This document shows, piece by piece, positions 35,368 to 43,741 of a stretch of DNA of 52,278 nt. The stretch comes from Comamonadaceae bacterium OH2545_COT-014 (GTDB lineage Bacteria > Pseudomonadota > Gammaproteobacteria > Burkholderiales > Burkholderiaceae_C): positions 1 through 52,278 of the forward strand of contig RQYR01000023.1 in the NCBI GenBank assembly GCA_003859965.1, given 5' to 3'. Numbering within the stretch: the stretch's first letter is position 1; each line of letters opens with the position of its first letter. The notes below the pieces were generated by a model that was not told the origin of the DNA, searched no databases, and was given only the letters and a program-made list of their open reading frames with translations. The translations under genes and the position numbers were made by a program.

Positions 35368-36750
35368 TCATGTGCCGTTTTGGGTGGGGGGCGGCAGCAC
35401 GCCGTCGCAGCCCGCGCCGCCGTCGGTACGGGGGCGCAGAAAGACGGGCAGCATGTATGCGCCCATGAGGGCGAAGGCGGCGCACCACAGCAGCGCGGCG
35501 GCGGGCATCAGCAGGTGGGGCGCGTGCGCGTAGGCGGCGGCGCGCAGCACGGCGCTGGCCGCCAGCAGGGCCGCGCCCAGCGGCGCCCAGGCGCGGCCGT
35601 CCTTGTCCAGCCCGCTGTGGGTGTAGCCGGCGATGCAGATCACGCCGTAGATGCCCAGGCCCAGGGCGCCGGTGGTCAGCAGGTGCAGCCCGGCGTTGGC
35701 GTGGATGGCTCCGCCCAGCAGGGCCGCGCCGGTCAGGGCGTAACCGGCGGCCATGCAGGCATAAACGGTGTAGAGCATCAGCGGCCAGCGCCGCCAGAGG
35801 GCGCGGCCCACGTGCCAGTCGCCCATGAGGTTGAGCATGGCGCAGGCGCTGGCCAGCGCGAGCCAGGCGCTGACGTGCCCGCCCGGCTGCAGCCACTGGG
35901 CGGCGGTGAACAGGGTGATGCAGATCACGGCCAGGTGGCGGCGCGGCGGGCGCGCCAGGTAGCGGGCGGCTTCGCTGGCGTCATCGGCGCTGCTGGACAG
36001 GCGGGCTTCATGTTCCTCGATGCTGGCGTTGACCACGCGCATGGAGATGCGGCTCATGGCCACGACGATCAGCGCCATCAGCACGCCCAGCATGGCGTGC
36101 AGCCAGCGCGTGGCGGGCTGGCCGCGCCAGGCGTCCGCGTAAAAGCCGGCCGCCGTCAGCGCCAGCAGGACGATGGCCCACAGAAAAGAGAGGTGGCGCC
36201 GCTGCGGGTCGCGCCATAGGCGCGGCGCCAGCAGCGCCAGCAGGCCGCCCAGCAGGGCCAGATGGCAAGCGGCGGCCAGCGCCAGCGCGGGACGGGGCCA
36301 CGCGCCGCTGGCCCAGAAGGCGGCGCGCCCCAGCAGCCACAGCAGGGCCAGCCAGCGCACGGCAGCGGCGGGAAAGGCGGGCGTTTCGGTGAATTCGGGC
36401 ACGGCCGTGAGGGCGAAGCCCGCCACGGCGGCCAGGCCAAAGCCCAGCAGCAGTTCATGCGCGTGCCAGGCGAACGGCCCGCCGGGCACGCCGGGCAACG
36501 GCCAGCCCAGCCACAGAAAGGCGGCCCAGGCGGCCATCAGCCCCACGGCGCTGAGCGCCGCGAAGGCGAAAAAGGGCCGGAAGGCGCACAGCCACACAGG
36601 GTGAGCGAGCCGCCAGACGCGCCAGGCTTGGGGCGCGGCTGGCCCCGGCGCCTGCCCGCCGCCAGCGGCGGCATCGGGCGTGGCGGGCGGTGCAGGCGGG
36701 GTGGCGGATGAGGCCACGAAAGGCGCGGGCTTCAGGCGGTGGCGGTCCAT
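35368..36750 (-). CDS. nnrS: NnrS-family heme/copper membrane protein
   Basis: A 460-residue, roughly 12-helix protein with NnrS motifs: the N-terminal [37 protein letters not shown], then [16 protein letters not shown] and [10 protein letters not shown]. NnrS proteins are membrane heme- and copper-containing factors associated with nitric oxide resistance and denitrification. The N-terminal ~45 residues are Pro/Ala-rich. The start overlaps the end of the FmdE-like gene by 19 bp, indicating one transcript. Confidence 0.9.
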   Translation of the reverse strand: MDRHRLKPAPFVASSATPPAPPATPDAAAGGGQAPGPAAPQAWRVWRLAHPVWLCAFRPFFAFAALSAVGLMAAWAAFLWLGWPLPGVPGGPFAWHAHELLLGFGLAAVAGFALTAVPEFTETPAFPAAAVRWLALLWLLGRAAFWASGAWPRPALALAAACHLALLGGLLALLAPRLWRDPQRRHLSFLWAIVLLALTAAGFYADAWRGQPATRWLHAMLGVLMALIVVAMSRISMRVVNASIEEHEARLSSSADDASEAARYLARPPRRHLAVICITLFTAAQWLQPGGHVSAWLALASACAMLNLMGDWHVGRALWRRWPLMLYTVYACMAAGYALTGAALLGGAIHANAGLHLLTTGALGLGIYGVICIAGYTHSGLDKDGRAWAPLGAALLAASAVLRAAAYAHAPHLLMPAAALLWCAAFALMGAYMLPVFLRPRTDGGAGCDGVLPPPTQNGT

Positions 36751-37544
36751 GGGCTGACTTGGATCAGGCGGGGGTCATCCGCATGGTCAATGAGCATGGC
36801 CTTGACCCGCGCCTGCCACAGCTCGCCAAAGCGGCGCAGCTCGTCGGGCGTGGCCTGGCCGGCGATGGCGCGTGGCATCAGGGGCTTGATGGCCTCGCTC
36901 CAGGGAGTGACGCTGGCGTCCAGCCGCACCTGCACGGCTTGCCCGTTGTCGCGGCGGCGCAGGGCCAGCTCGCCCTGCATGGCGTTGCCGTAGCTCAGCA
37001 GGTTCTTGCGGGTGAAGCGGTGCGCCTTGCCCATGCCGGGAAAGCCGGTTTCGGCGGCCGCGCCGGTGAGCAAGGTGGCGATGGAGGCAATGACGCCGGT
37101 CACGCCGTCTTCACGGCCGTCGCGCATCAGCACGTCGATGCCGCCGCGCTCGGGCAGGGCGCTGCCGTACAGCGCGCCAATGCCCTTGAGCGTCATCAGG
37201 TACGCGCCCGCCACCGTGGGGCAGGAGTGGCCGGCCAGGCGCACGGCGTCCACGTAGCGGTATTCGATGATGCCTTGTTCGGCCGCGCCCAGGAACTCGG
37301 CCAGCCGGTCCTGCATGCGCAGCACGGGCGCCTGGGCGAAGAAGGAGGGAAAGCCTTTCATGCCGGGGTCGGTGCAGTCGTCGTCACTGCCGCCGCAGGC
37401 TTGCAGGGGCGCGCTCAGCGCGGCGGCCACCGGAATGCCGGCGCTGGAGACCAGCGCGTTTTTCAGCCAGCGGCGCCGGGCCAGGCCAGGGGCGCCGGCA
37501 GCGGCGGCGGTGTGGGAGGACGAGGGGTGAATGACGGTGCGCAT
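36732..37544 (-). CDS. FmdE-like protein with Tat-type signal
   Basis: A 270-residue protein. A twin-arginine-like signal (LARRRWLKNALVSSAGIP) leads to ACGGSDDDC. The main domain has AVRLAGHSCPTVAGAYLM, GIDVLMRD and MGKAHRFTRKNLLSYGN, reminiscent of the FmdE domain (GH-x-CP motif) named after formylmethanofuran dehydrogenase operons. The second cysteine typical of FmdE is not obvious. The signal implies periplasmic location, possibly with a cofactor. AAAGGAG precedes the ATG by 8 nt. It lies between the ABC ATPase gene and nnrS; the function is unknown. Confidence 0.55.
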   Translation of the reverse strand: MRTVIHPSSSHTAAAAGAPGLARRRWLKNALVSSAGIPVAAALSAPLQACGGSDDDCTDPGMKGFPSFFAQAPVLRMQDRLAEFLGAAEQGIIEYRYVDAVRLAGHSCPTVAGAYLMTLKGIGALYGSALPERGGIDVLMRDGREDGVTGVIASIATLLTGAAAETGFPGMGKAHRFTRKNLLSYGNAMQGELALRRRDNGQAVQVRLDASVTPWSEAIKPLMPRAIAGQATPDELRRFGELWQARVKAMLIDHADDPRLIQVSPWTATA

Positions 37545-37637
37545 GGGTCTGCTCCTTTGCAGGGTGGAAAAAACCGGGGCCTTGCATCGTGGGCAGTGTG
37601 GTCGGTGTGGTTGGGGTGGAGAAGGGCCAAACGGGGG

Positions 37638-38510
37638 TCAGCATGAGATGCCATGCCGGGGTGCAGCCGGGGCGGTCACGGCGGCGCCGGTGTGCAGCGG
37701 CGCGGCGGCGTCCGCCGGGACGGGGGGCGCTGGCGCCAAGGCCATCCCCGCGGGCGCGGCGGCGTCGGGCAACCGGAAGGCGGCGCGCACGGCGGGCTGG
37801 GCCAGCAGCAGCGCGGTTTGGCGGTAAATCCAGTCGTCCTGGCGCTGGGCGGGGGGCACGGGCAGATCCAGCCGCCACAGCAGGCGGCCGGGCTGGCTGC
37901 CCATGACGAGCACGCTGTCGGCCAGGGTTACGGCCTCCATCACGTCGTGCGTGATCATCAGCACGGCTAGCGGGCGGCGCGCCCGCTCGTCCAGCAGCAG
38001 GCGGTGCATCTGGCCTTTCAGGCCGATGTCGAGCGCGGCGAAAGGCTCATCCAGCAACAGCAGCTCGGGTGCCAGCACCAGGGCGCGCGCCAGCGCGGCG
38101 CGGCTTTGCATGCCGCCGGAGAGCTGGCCCGGAAACTGCGCCAGCGCCACGTCGTCCAGCCCCAGCGCATGGGCCATGCGGCGCGCCGCCTGTTCCCGCG
38201 CCGGGCGGGGCTGGCCTTGCGCCTTCAGCCCCAGAGCGATGTTGTCGAGCGTGGTCTTCCACGGCAGCAGGTGGGGCTGCTGAAACAGCATGGCGGTGCG
38301 CGCGAAGCCGTTGACCAGCGTGCCCTGCTGCACCGGCAACAGGCCGGCGCACAGGTGCAGCAGCGTGGTTTTGCCGCAGCCGGAGGGGCCGACCAGCGCC
38401 AGCGCGCGGCCGGCGTCCAGCCGCAGGTCGATGCCTTGCAGCACGGTGCGCAGGGCGAAGGCGTGTTCCAGCCCGGTAATGGTGAGAGCGGGCGCGGCGC
38501 GGGCGTTCAT
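37638..38510 (-). CDS. ABC transporter ATP-binding protein (nitrate/sulfonate/taurine type)
   Basis: A 290-residue ATPase: Walker A LVGPSGCGKTTLLHLCAG, Q-loop MLFQQPHLLPWKTTLDN, signature QLSGGMQSRAALARAL (LSGGM in place of LSGGQ), Walker B LLLLDEPFAALD and H-loop MITHDVMEA. It belongs to the TauB/SsuB/NrtD group. The C-terminus has an Ala/Pro-rich tail of ~40 residues. The start at 38510 overlaps the permease stop (ATGA). Confidence 0.92.
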   Translation of the reverse strand: MNARAAPALTITGLEHAFALRTVLQGIDLRLDAGRALALVGPSGCGKTTLLHLCAGLLPVQQGTLVNGFARTAMLFQQPHLLPWKTTLDNIALGLKAQGQPRPAREQAARRMAHALGLDDVALAQFPGQLSGGMQSRAALARALVLAPELLLLDEPFAALDIGLKGQMHRLLLDERARRPLAVLMITHDVMEAVTLADSVLVMGSQPGRLLWRLDLPVPPAQRQDDWIYRQTALLLAQPAVRAAFRLPDAAAPAGMALAPAPPVPADAAAPLHTGAAVTAPAAPRHGISC

Positions 38511-39352
38511 GCCGCGTCCCCGCGCCGCGCGCCGGCATCGCGCCACTGTTCCATCTCGCGCTTGATGGGCTCCAGCAGCAGGTATTCCAGCGCCAGCAGC
38601 ACCAGCACCACGGCGCCAATCCAGGCCAGTGTGGCGGGCATGTCGAGCTGGGCGCGGCTGGCGGCCAGCGCGGCGCCCACGCCGGTGGACGAGGCCAGCA
38701 GCTCGGCCATGACCACCACGCGCCAGGCGCTGCCCAGCGCCACGGCCCAGGCCGGAAACAGGTAGGAGGCCACGTGGGGCAGGTACACGTCGGTCACGCG
38801 CATGCGCCAGGGCAGGGCGAAGGCGTGCGACAGGTCGCGCCAGCGCTGCTCCAGCGTGCGCGCGCCCTGCATGCCGCCCGCGAAGATGACGGGAAAGCAG
38901 GCAATGAAGACGGTGAACACCGGCGTGCCATCGCCCATGCCGAACCACAGCATGGCCAGCACCAGCCAGGCAATGGGCGGCGTGCCCAGCAGCACCGTGA
39001 CCCAGGGGCGCGCCATCATCGATGCGGTCATGGACACGCCGGCGGCCACGCCCAGCACGCTGCCCGCCGCCACGGCCAGCGCCAGTCCGAGGAAGGCGCG
39101 CCGCGCGGTCACGGCCAGCGCGGGCCACAGGCTGCCATCGGCGTGCTCGGCGTGCTCGGCGTGTCCGGCGCCGTAGGCGGCCAGCTGGCGCAGGGTGTGG
39201 GCGGTGTCCAGCGGGGTGGGCAGCACCAGCGGGCCGTACAGGCCGGCCAGCGCCTCCCACAGCGCCACCAGCAGCAGCAAGCTGGCCAGCGCGCCCCAGC
39301 CGCTCCAGAAATAGGCGGGCAGGCGGGTCAGCCAGTGGGTGATGAGACGCAT
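38507..39352 (-). CDS. ABC transporter permease (TauC/SsuC-like)
   Basis: A 281-residue inner-membrane protein with about six helices and the BPD_transp_1 EAA-like loop (VYLPHVASYLFPAWAVALGSAWRVVVMAEL), the TauC/SsuC pattern. An unusual periplasmic loop contains GHAEHAEHADG, encoded by a 9-bp tandem repeat at 39141-39167. It pairs with the ATPase downstream. The matching receptor gene lies upstream across a small opposite-strand gene. Confidence 0.92.
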   Translation of the reverse strand: MRLITHWLTRLPAYFWSGWGALASLLLLVALWEALAGLYGPLVLPTPLDTAHTLRQLAAYGAGHAEHAEHADGSLWPALAVTARRAFLGLALAVAAGSVLGVAAGVSMTASMMARPWVTVLLGTPPIAWLVLAMLWFGMGDGTPVFTVFIACFPVIFAGGMQGARTLEQRWRDLSHAFALPWRMRVTDVYLPHVASYLFPAWAVALGSAWRVVVMAELLASSTGVGAALAASRAQLDMPATLAWIGAVVLVLLALEYLLLEPIKREMEQWRDAGARRGDAA

Positions 39353-39453
39353 GGTTGTGAACTTCAGGCCAATGGGTCAGGGCAGGTATAAGGGCGGCTC
39401 CGGGCGGTTTGCGTGCTGGTTTGCGACCCGGTTGTCACGAAAGAGGTGATCCG

Positions 39454-39699
39454 ATGGCTTTGATTGCATGTCCTGAGTGCCAGAAACAGGTGTCTGATGC
39501 CGCGCCGGCCTGCCCGCACTGCGGCTACCCGGTGCAGGGCGCGGCCTCGCCGGGCCAGCCGGTGCTGCGCAACGCGGGGTTCTGGAAGCACGCGGCCACG
39601 GTGCTGGGCCTGTCGGCCACCGCGCCCTGGATCGCGCGCATGCTGGCGCTGGTGGCGGCGGTCATCATGTTCGTCATGCTGTTCTGGCCGAGAAACTGA
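39454..39699 (+). CDS. Small zinc-ribbon membrane protein
   Basis: An 81-residue protein beginning MALIACPECQKQVSDAAPAC and continuing PHCGYPVQG, a four-Cys zinc ribbon (CPEC...CPHC), followed by one or two hydrophobic helices (WIARMLALVAAVIMFVMLFW). AGAGGTGAT precedes the ATG at 39454. Such short zinc-ribbon/TM proteins are common and uncharacterised. It is encoded opposite to, and between, the ABC permease and receptor genes. Confidence 0.8.
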   Translation: MALIACPECQKQVSDAAPACPHCGYPVQGAASPGQPVLRNAGFWKHAATVLGLSATAPWIARMLALVAAVIMFVMLFWPRN

Positions 39700-39757
39700 G
39701 TGAGGCCGTGGAGGCGGTGGGGCGCCACGGCCCTGCTGGCCGGACGGGCAGGCATGC

Positions 39758-40849
39758 CTATGCGCCACCGAGGTAGAAGCCGTCGTCGGGCAGCTTGCCG
39801 CCCACCAGGCCGGGCTGGCGCGCCAGCAGTTGCTGGAAGAAAAATTCCAGCTCGGGCCGCGCCGCGCTGGCGGTGACGAAGGCGGCGTTGTCCACGCGCA
39901 CCGAATCGGCCACGCCCTCGGGCGTGAGCATGTCGATGTGGCGCGCCGTCATCTGGCCGCAGGCGGCGGGGTCGGCCTGGCACCAGCGCAGGGCGTCGGC
40001 ATAGGCTTGCTGAAAGCGCGCCACCAGCGCCGCGTTGCCCGCGTGCGGGCCCAGCACGGTGATGCCGGCCTGCGGAATGCGCGGCGGGCGCTGGAGCACG
40101 CGGCCCCACTCGGCTTGCAGGTTCACGCTGCGGTGCAGCTCGGGCGCGACCACGCTGACGGGAAACGAGCCGCTCTTGCGCAGGCCCACGGAGGCGGCGG
40201 GCTCGGCCAGCAGGGCGTGGTCGGCGCGGCGGGTGAGCAGCAGCTGCATGGCGTCCAGCGGCGAGGCCACGTAGCGCAGCGTGAGGTCCTTGTCAGGGTC
40301 GATGCCCTGGCGCGTGGCCAGCAGGCGGAAAACGATGTCGGGCATGTCCCCCCGGAACGGCATGACCACTTCCTTGCCACGAAAGTCCGCCAGCGTTTTC
40401 AGCCCGGCATCGCGCGAGATCATCCACAGCAGCCCCCAGGCGCTGATGTTCAGCAGCCGCAGCGGCACGCCCCGGTTGTAGAGGTTGGCCGCCACGTTGC
40501 TGGGCATGGCCATGAAGCCGGCGGACTGGCCCACGGCCAGCGCGCGCAGCTGGTCGGGGTTTTTCCAGGGTATGAATTCCACCTTGTCGGCCACGTCGGC
40601 CAGCGCGCCGCTTTCCACAATGCGCAGCAGCGGGTAGGACACGGCGGCGTACGGCCCGGCCAGCACCAGCCGGGGCAGGCGCGCGGGGGCGGCGGCGTTG
40701 GCCGTGTTGGCAGCGCTGGCGGCGCCGGTTTGCGCCAGCGCTGGGCCGGCGGGGGCCAGGGTGAGGGCGGCAGCGCCAGCCAGCGCACGGCGGCGGGTGA
40801 GGCCGGCCCGGGCATCCGGCCGGGCGGCGGGGGGCTGAGGTGTTCGCAT
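39758..40849 (-). CDS. ABC transporter periplasmic substrate-binding protein (NitT/TauT type)
   Basis: A 363-residue protein with a twin-arginine-type signal (GLTRRRALAGAAALTLAPAG, cleavage near ALA-QT) and an NMT1/TauA-like fold. Characteristic stretches are RLVLAGPYAAVSYPLLRIVE, ALAVGQSAGFMAMPSNVAAN, LKTLADFRGKEVVMPFRGD and RADHALLAEPAA. The start lies 2 nt after the stop of the TonB receptor, so it is in the same transcript. Relatives bind small organic or inorganic anions; the link with a Fur-like site suggests a metal chelate, but the ligand is not visible in the sequence. Confidence 0.88.
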   Translation of the reverse strand: MRTPQPPAARPDARAGLTRRRALAGAAALTLAPAGPALAQTGAASAANTANAAAPARLPRLVLAGPYAAVSYPLLRIVESGALADVADKVEFIPWKNPDQLRALAVGQSAGFMAMPSNVAANLYNRGVPLRLLNISAWGLLWMISRDAGLKTLADFRGKEVVMPFRGDMPDIVFRLLATRQGIDPDKDLTLRYVASPLDAMQLLLTRRADHALLAEPAASVGLRKSGSFPVSVVAPELHRSVNLQAEWGRVLQRPPRIPQAGITVLGPHAGNAALVARFQQAYADALRWCQADPAACGQMTARHIDMLTPEGVADSVRVDNAAFVTASAARPELEFFFQQLLARQPGLVGGKLPDDGFYLGGA

Positions 40850-40851
40850 GG

Positions 40852-42966
40852 TCAGAATTTCCCTTCCCAGCTGAGGTTCAGGCTGCGGCCCGGCGCCTTG
40901 ACTTCCATGCCGGGCAGGCCTTCGGCCAGGTGCTCGTGGTAGCGCTTGTCGGTCAGGTTCTTCACGGCAATGCGCAGCGTTTGCTGGCGGGCGTAGCGCC
41001 AGGTGGCGCCCACGTCCAGCGTGCCGAAGCCGGCGGTGGGGTCTTCAGTGCCGCGGGCGAAGCGCGTGGCCACGCGGTTTTGGCGCTTGACCAGGCGCAG
41101 GTCGGCGTCCAGCGTCCAGGCGGGGGTGAGGCGGCCTTCCCAGCCCAGCGTCAGCTCGTCGGCGGGCATCTGGAACAGGGGTTCGTTGAAGTCGCCGTTG
41201 GTGCCGCGCACGCGCGAATAGCCGGCTTGCAGCCACTGGCCGGGCCGCACTTGCCAGCGCAGCGCGGCCTCCAGGCCGGTGAGCGTGGCGTGGCCCAGGT
41301 TCACGGTCTGGCGGCAGGCGCGGGCGTTGGGCGCGCCGCAGGCGGCCACGGCGGCCGGGCCGGTGAGTTGCAGGCCGGTGATGTAGTTGCTGATGCGGGT
41401 GCGCCAGGCGGACACCTGGTAGCTCAGACGCTCATCCGCGCCTTTCAGGCCCAGCTCGAACTGGGTGGCGGTTTCGGGGCGGATTTGCGGGCTGCCGGCG
41501 TAGTAATAGCCGTCGTTGCGCGGGCCGGACTGGTAGCGCTCGCGCAGGTCGGCGGCGCGGAAGGCGCGCGAGACGTTGGCGTAGGGGCGCAGCAGCGGCG
41601 CCACCTCGTAAACGGCGCCCAGGCTGGCGGAGGTGGCGCTGTCGCGCCGGTTCAGGCCGGTGGTGACCTGGCCGTTGTTCATGGCGGCGGCGCTGCCGCG
41701 CACGTGGTCGTGGCGCAGACCGGCCAGCACGTTGAGCGCGCCCAGGCGCATGTCGTCCTGCACGTACAGGCCGGTGGCTTGCAGGCGCCCGTCCTTGAAC
41801 GGGTTGGAGACAACGAGCGGCTGAAAGCGCGGCGGGCGGCCCATGCGGCTGTCGGGGTGGGCGCTCATGCGCCAGGCGTTCATGCCGAAGGACAGGAGGT
41901 GCTGCGGGTGCGCCAGCCAGTCGGCGCGGGCGTCCAGGCCGGTGGTGGCGAAGGCCACGTCGGTAGTCACGATGTCGCGCCCGAGCCGGTTGGCGTGGCC
42001 GTAGATGGTGCGGTGCATTTCCTGCCGGTACAGGCGCGCATCCAGGTTGAGCGGGCGCGCGCCCGTGCCCTGGCGGCTGTAGCCCACTTCATACAGGCGG
42101 CGCGACTGCCGGGGCGAATGGGTGGTGACGCTGCCGACCGCGGGCACGGGGTGGGGGCGCGTGACGCCGGGATACCACACGTCGTCATCGCGGTGCTGCT
42201 GCACCGACAGGCGCAGCTGCTGCGCGCGGTCCAGGCGGTAGCGGTACTGGCCGATGAAGGCGGCCGAGTCATAGCCGGTGCGGGCCACGCGGCCTTGCGG
42301 CTCTTTGTAGTCGCGCGGGCGCGCCAGCGAGGCGCCGAGCATCAGCGCGTGGTCATCGCGGCTGACATTGAGCACGCCCGCGCCGCTGGGGCCACGGCTG
42401 GCCGAGTCGAAGCCCAGCCGGGCGTTGACCTTCAGGCCCGGTTCAAAACGGGCTTGCGGCAGGCGCACGTTGATGGCGCCGCCCAGCGCGCCCGTGCCGT
42501 ACAGCACGGAGGCCGGGCCTTTGACCACTTCCACCCGCTCGGCCAGCCCCAGCGACATGAAGGAGGCAATGGCGCCGGCCGGTTGCGCGGAGTTCAGGCG
42601 CATGCCGTCCACCAGCAGCGCCACGCTGTCTTTCTTCAGGCCGCGGATCACCGGGTTGTGGCCGTGCGCGCCGTCCAGCGCCACGGCCAGGCCAGGTTCG
42701 CCGCGCAGCGCCTCGCCCACGTGGCGGGCCTGCTTGCGCGCCAGCTCGTCGCGGGTGAGCACGGTGGTGGCAATGGGGGTTTCGGCATCGGCCGAGGCAT
42801 AGCCCTTGGCCGTGACGGTCACGGTGGGCAGGCTGGCGGCGCTGTCTCCGTCGGGCGGGGGCGCATCGGCCAGCGCCTGGGCGCGCAGGCCGGGCAGGGC
42901 CAGCAGGGTGGCGGCGGCCACGGCCAGGCGGGCCAGCGGAAAGCGGTGGTGAACGCGGCGGTTCAT
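40852..42966 (-). CDS. TonB-dependent outer-membrane receptor
   Basis: A 704-residue receptor with a signal peptide (residues ~1-30), a TonB-box-like PTVTVTAKG at 47-55 and a plug domain (VIRGLKKDSVALLVDGMRLN, VEVVKGPASVLYGTGALGG). A ~540-residue beta-barrel follows and ends in aromatic LNLSWEGKF. Barrel segments DLRERYQSG and the final NLTDKRYHEHLAEGLPG are typical of iron-siderophore, heme or copper receptors; the substrate cannot be assigned. AGGAG lies 8 nt upstream, and the start overlaps the cupin stop (ATGA). Energised by TonB-ExbBD; an exbBD pair is present at 25147-26210, but no tonB is seen here. Confidence 0.93.
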   Translation of the reverse strand: MNRRVHHRFPLARLAVAAATLLALPGLRAQALADAPPPDGDSAASLPTVTVTAKGYASADAETPIATTVLTRDELARKQARHVGEALRGEPGLAVALDGAHGHNPVIRGLKKDSVALLVDGMRLNSAQPAGAIASFMSLGLAERVEVVKGPASVLYGTGALGGAINVRLPQARFEPGLKVNARLGFDSASRGPSGAGVLNVSRDDHALMLGASLARPRDYKEPQGRVARTGYDSAAFIGQYRYRLDRAQQLRLSVQQHRDDDVWYPGVTRPHPVPAVGSVTTHSPRQSRRLYEVGYSRQGTGARPLNLDARLYRQEMHRTIYGHANRLGRDIVTTDVAFATTGLDARADWLAHPQHLLSFGMNAWRMSAHPDSRMGRPPRFQPLVVSNPFKDGRLQATGLYVQDDMRLGALNVLAGLRHDHVRGSAAAMNNGQVTTGLNRRDSATSASLGAVYEVAPLLRPYANVSRAFRAADLRERYQSGPRNDGYYYAGSPQIRPETATQFELGLKGADERLSYQVSAWRTRISNYITGLQLTGPAAVAACGAPNARACRQTVNLGHATLTGLEAALRWQVRPGQWLQAGYSRVRGTNGDFNEPLFQMPADELTLGWEGRLTPAWTLDADLRLVKRQNRVATRFARGTEDPTAGFGTLDVGATWRYARQQTLRIAVKNLTDKRYHEHLAEGLPGMEVKAPGRSLNLSWEGKF

Positions 42967-43427
42967 GGGCGAACTCCTGAGGTGGGTTGGCAGCCGCTGG
43001 CATCGCCATCGACTTCGGTCAATTGCAGTACCACGGGTTCGGCGCCCGTGCGGACAAAGTGCTTGTGCCCGGCCGGCTCCGAAAACACGCTGCCGGGCGG
43101 CAGGCTTTGCAGCGCGGCGGCGTCGAAGCGTTCGCCAAAGCCGATCTGCAAGGTGCCGGAAATCACCGTGACCAGCCGGTAGCCCTTGGCATGGCCGTGC
43201 GGCGGCAGCTCCAGCCCCGCAGGCAAGCGCACGCGCCGCGTGATGACGCGGCAGGCCTCGTCGGCATGCACCAACAGGCGCTGCGGCCCGGCGGCGCCGG
43301 CCTGCCAGTGCAGCGCATCAGGCGTGAGGACGAAAGCGCCTTCGCCCGCCGCCACGGCGGGCAGCGCCAAGGCCAGCAAGAGAGGCGCGCCAAGACCGAG
43401 CGTGCAGCGCCACAGAGAAAAAGCCAT
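42963..43427 (-). CDS. Periplasmic cupin-domain protein
   Basis: A 154-residue protein with a signal peptide (LGAPLLLALALPAVAAG) and a single cupin: LPPHGHAKGYRLVTVISGTL then PPGSVFSEPAGHKHFVRTG, giving the His cluster of a metal-binding jelly roll. Exported cupins of this sort are seen upstream of metal or organic-acid transport genes, but the reaction is unknown. CAGGAG precedes the ATG. It is the first gene after the Fur-like site and is translationally coupled to the TonB receptor. Confidence 0.88.
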   Translation of the reverse strand: MAFSLWRCTLGLGAPLLLALALPAVAAGEGAFVLTPDALHWQAGAAGPQRLLVHADEACRVITRRVRLPAGLELPPHGHAKGYRLVTVISGTLQIGFGERFDAAALQSLPPGSVFSEPAGHKHFVRTGAEPVVLQLTEVDGDASGCQPTSGVRP

Positions 43428-43467
43428 GTGTTCGCTCCTGAAAAAGAAGTGCCCGGCAAATTTATTT

Positions 43468-43486
43468 GATAGCGATTCTCATTGAC
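43468..43486 (-). promoter_or_regulatory. Fur-box-like operator upstream of the cupin-TonB receptor operon
   Basis: GATAGCGATTCTCATTGAC matches the 19-bp Fur consensus at 13 positions by my count (GATA..GAT..TCATT..C). It lies 41 nt upstream of the cupin start in an AT-rich island that would carry the promoter, so iron-replete repression by Fur is the likely control. Confidence 0.7.
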
Positions 43487-43741
43487 ATTGATGTGTGTCA
43501 AGAATTTGCAGCCACCTGTATCTGGGGGCGGTGGGCGGCAAGCCGGGGCGCGCAGATCAAGCGCCCGTGCGAAAGCATGGCGGGGAGAAAGCGTGCGCAT
43601 GCATGGATTGCCCGCCTTTCTTTCACAAAGATAAGAAAGGTGGGGATGGCGGAGCGGGAGAGGGCTGTTTCTGGCGCAGCCCAAGGAGCGGCCCAGCCAG
43701 CCGTTGAGCAGGGCCGCAGGGCGGGACTTTGGAGCAGGTTC
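43487..43741. other. Intergenic region between spoT 3' end and the Fur-regulated operon
   Basis: About 255 bp without a gene. A hairpin CCTTTCTT / AAGAAAGG (43615-43622 with 43633-43640, 10-nt loop) could mark the end of the spoT transcript although no T-run follows. Nothing else is recognised. Confidence 0.35.

Noticed and set aside
35186-35896. A 387-residue form of azurin
   Set aside because: The extension is antisense-free but out of frame with nnrS and precedes a perfect azurin signal peptide with its own ribosome-binding site.
40840-43182. A 780-codon open frame on the plus strand across the TonB receptor
   Set aside because: It is antisense to a clearly recognisable receptor; its His/Gln/Ala/Gly-rich translation is the usual shadow of high-GC coding DNA and contains no domain.
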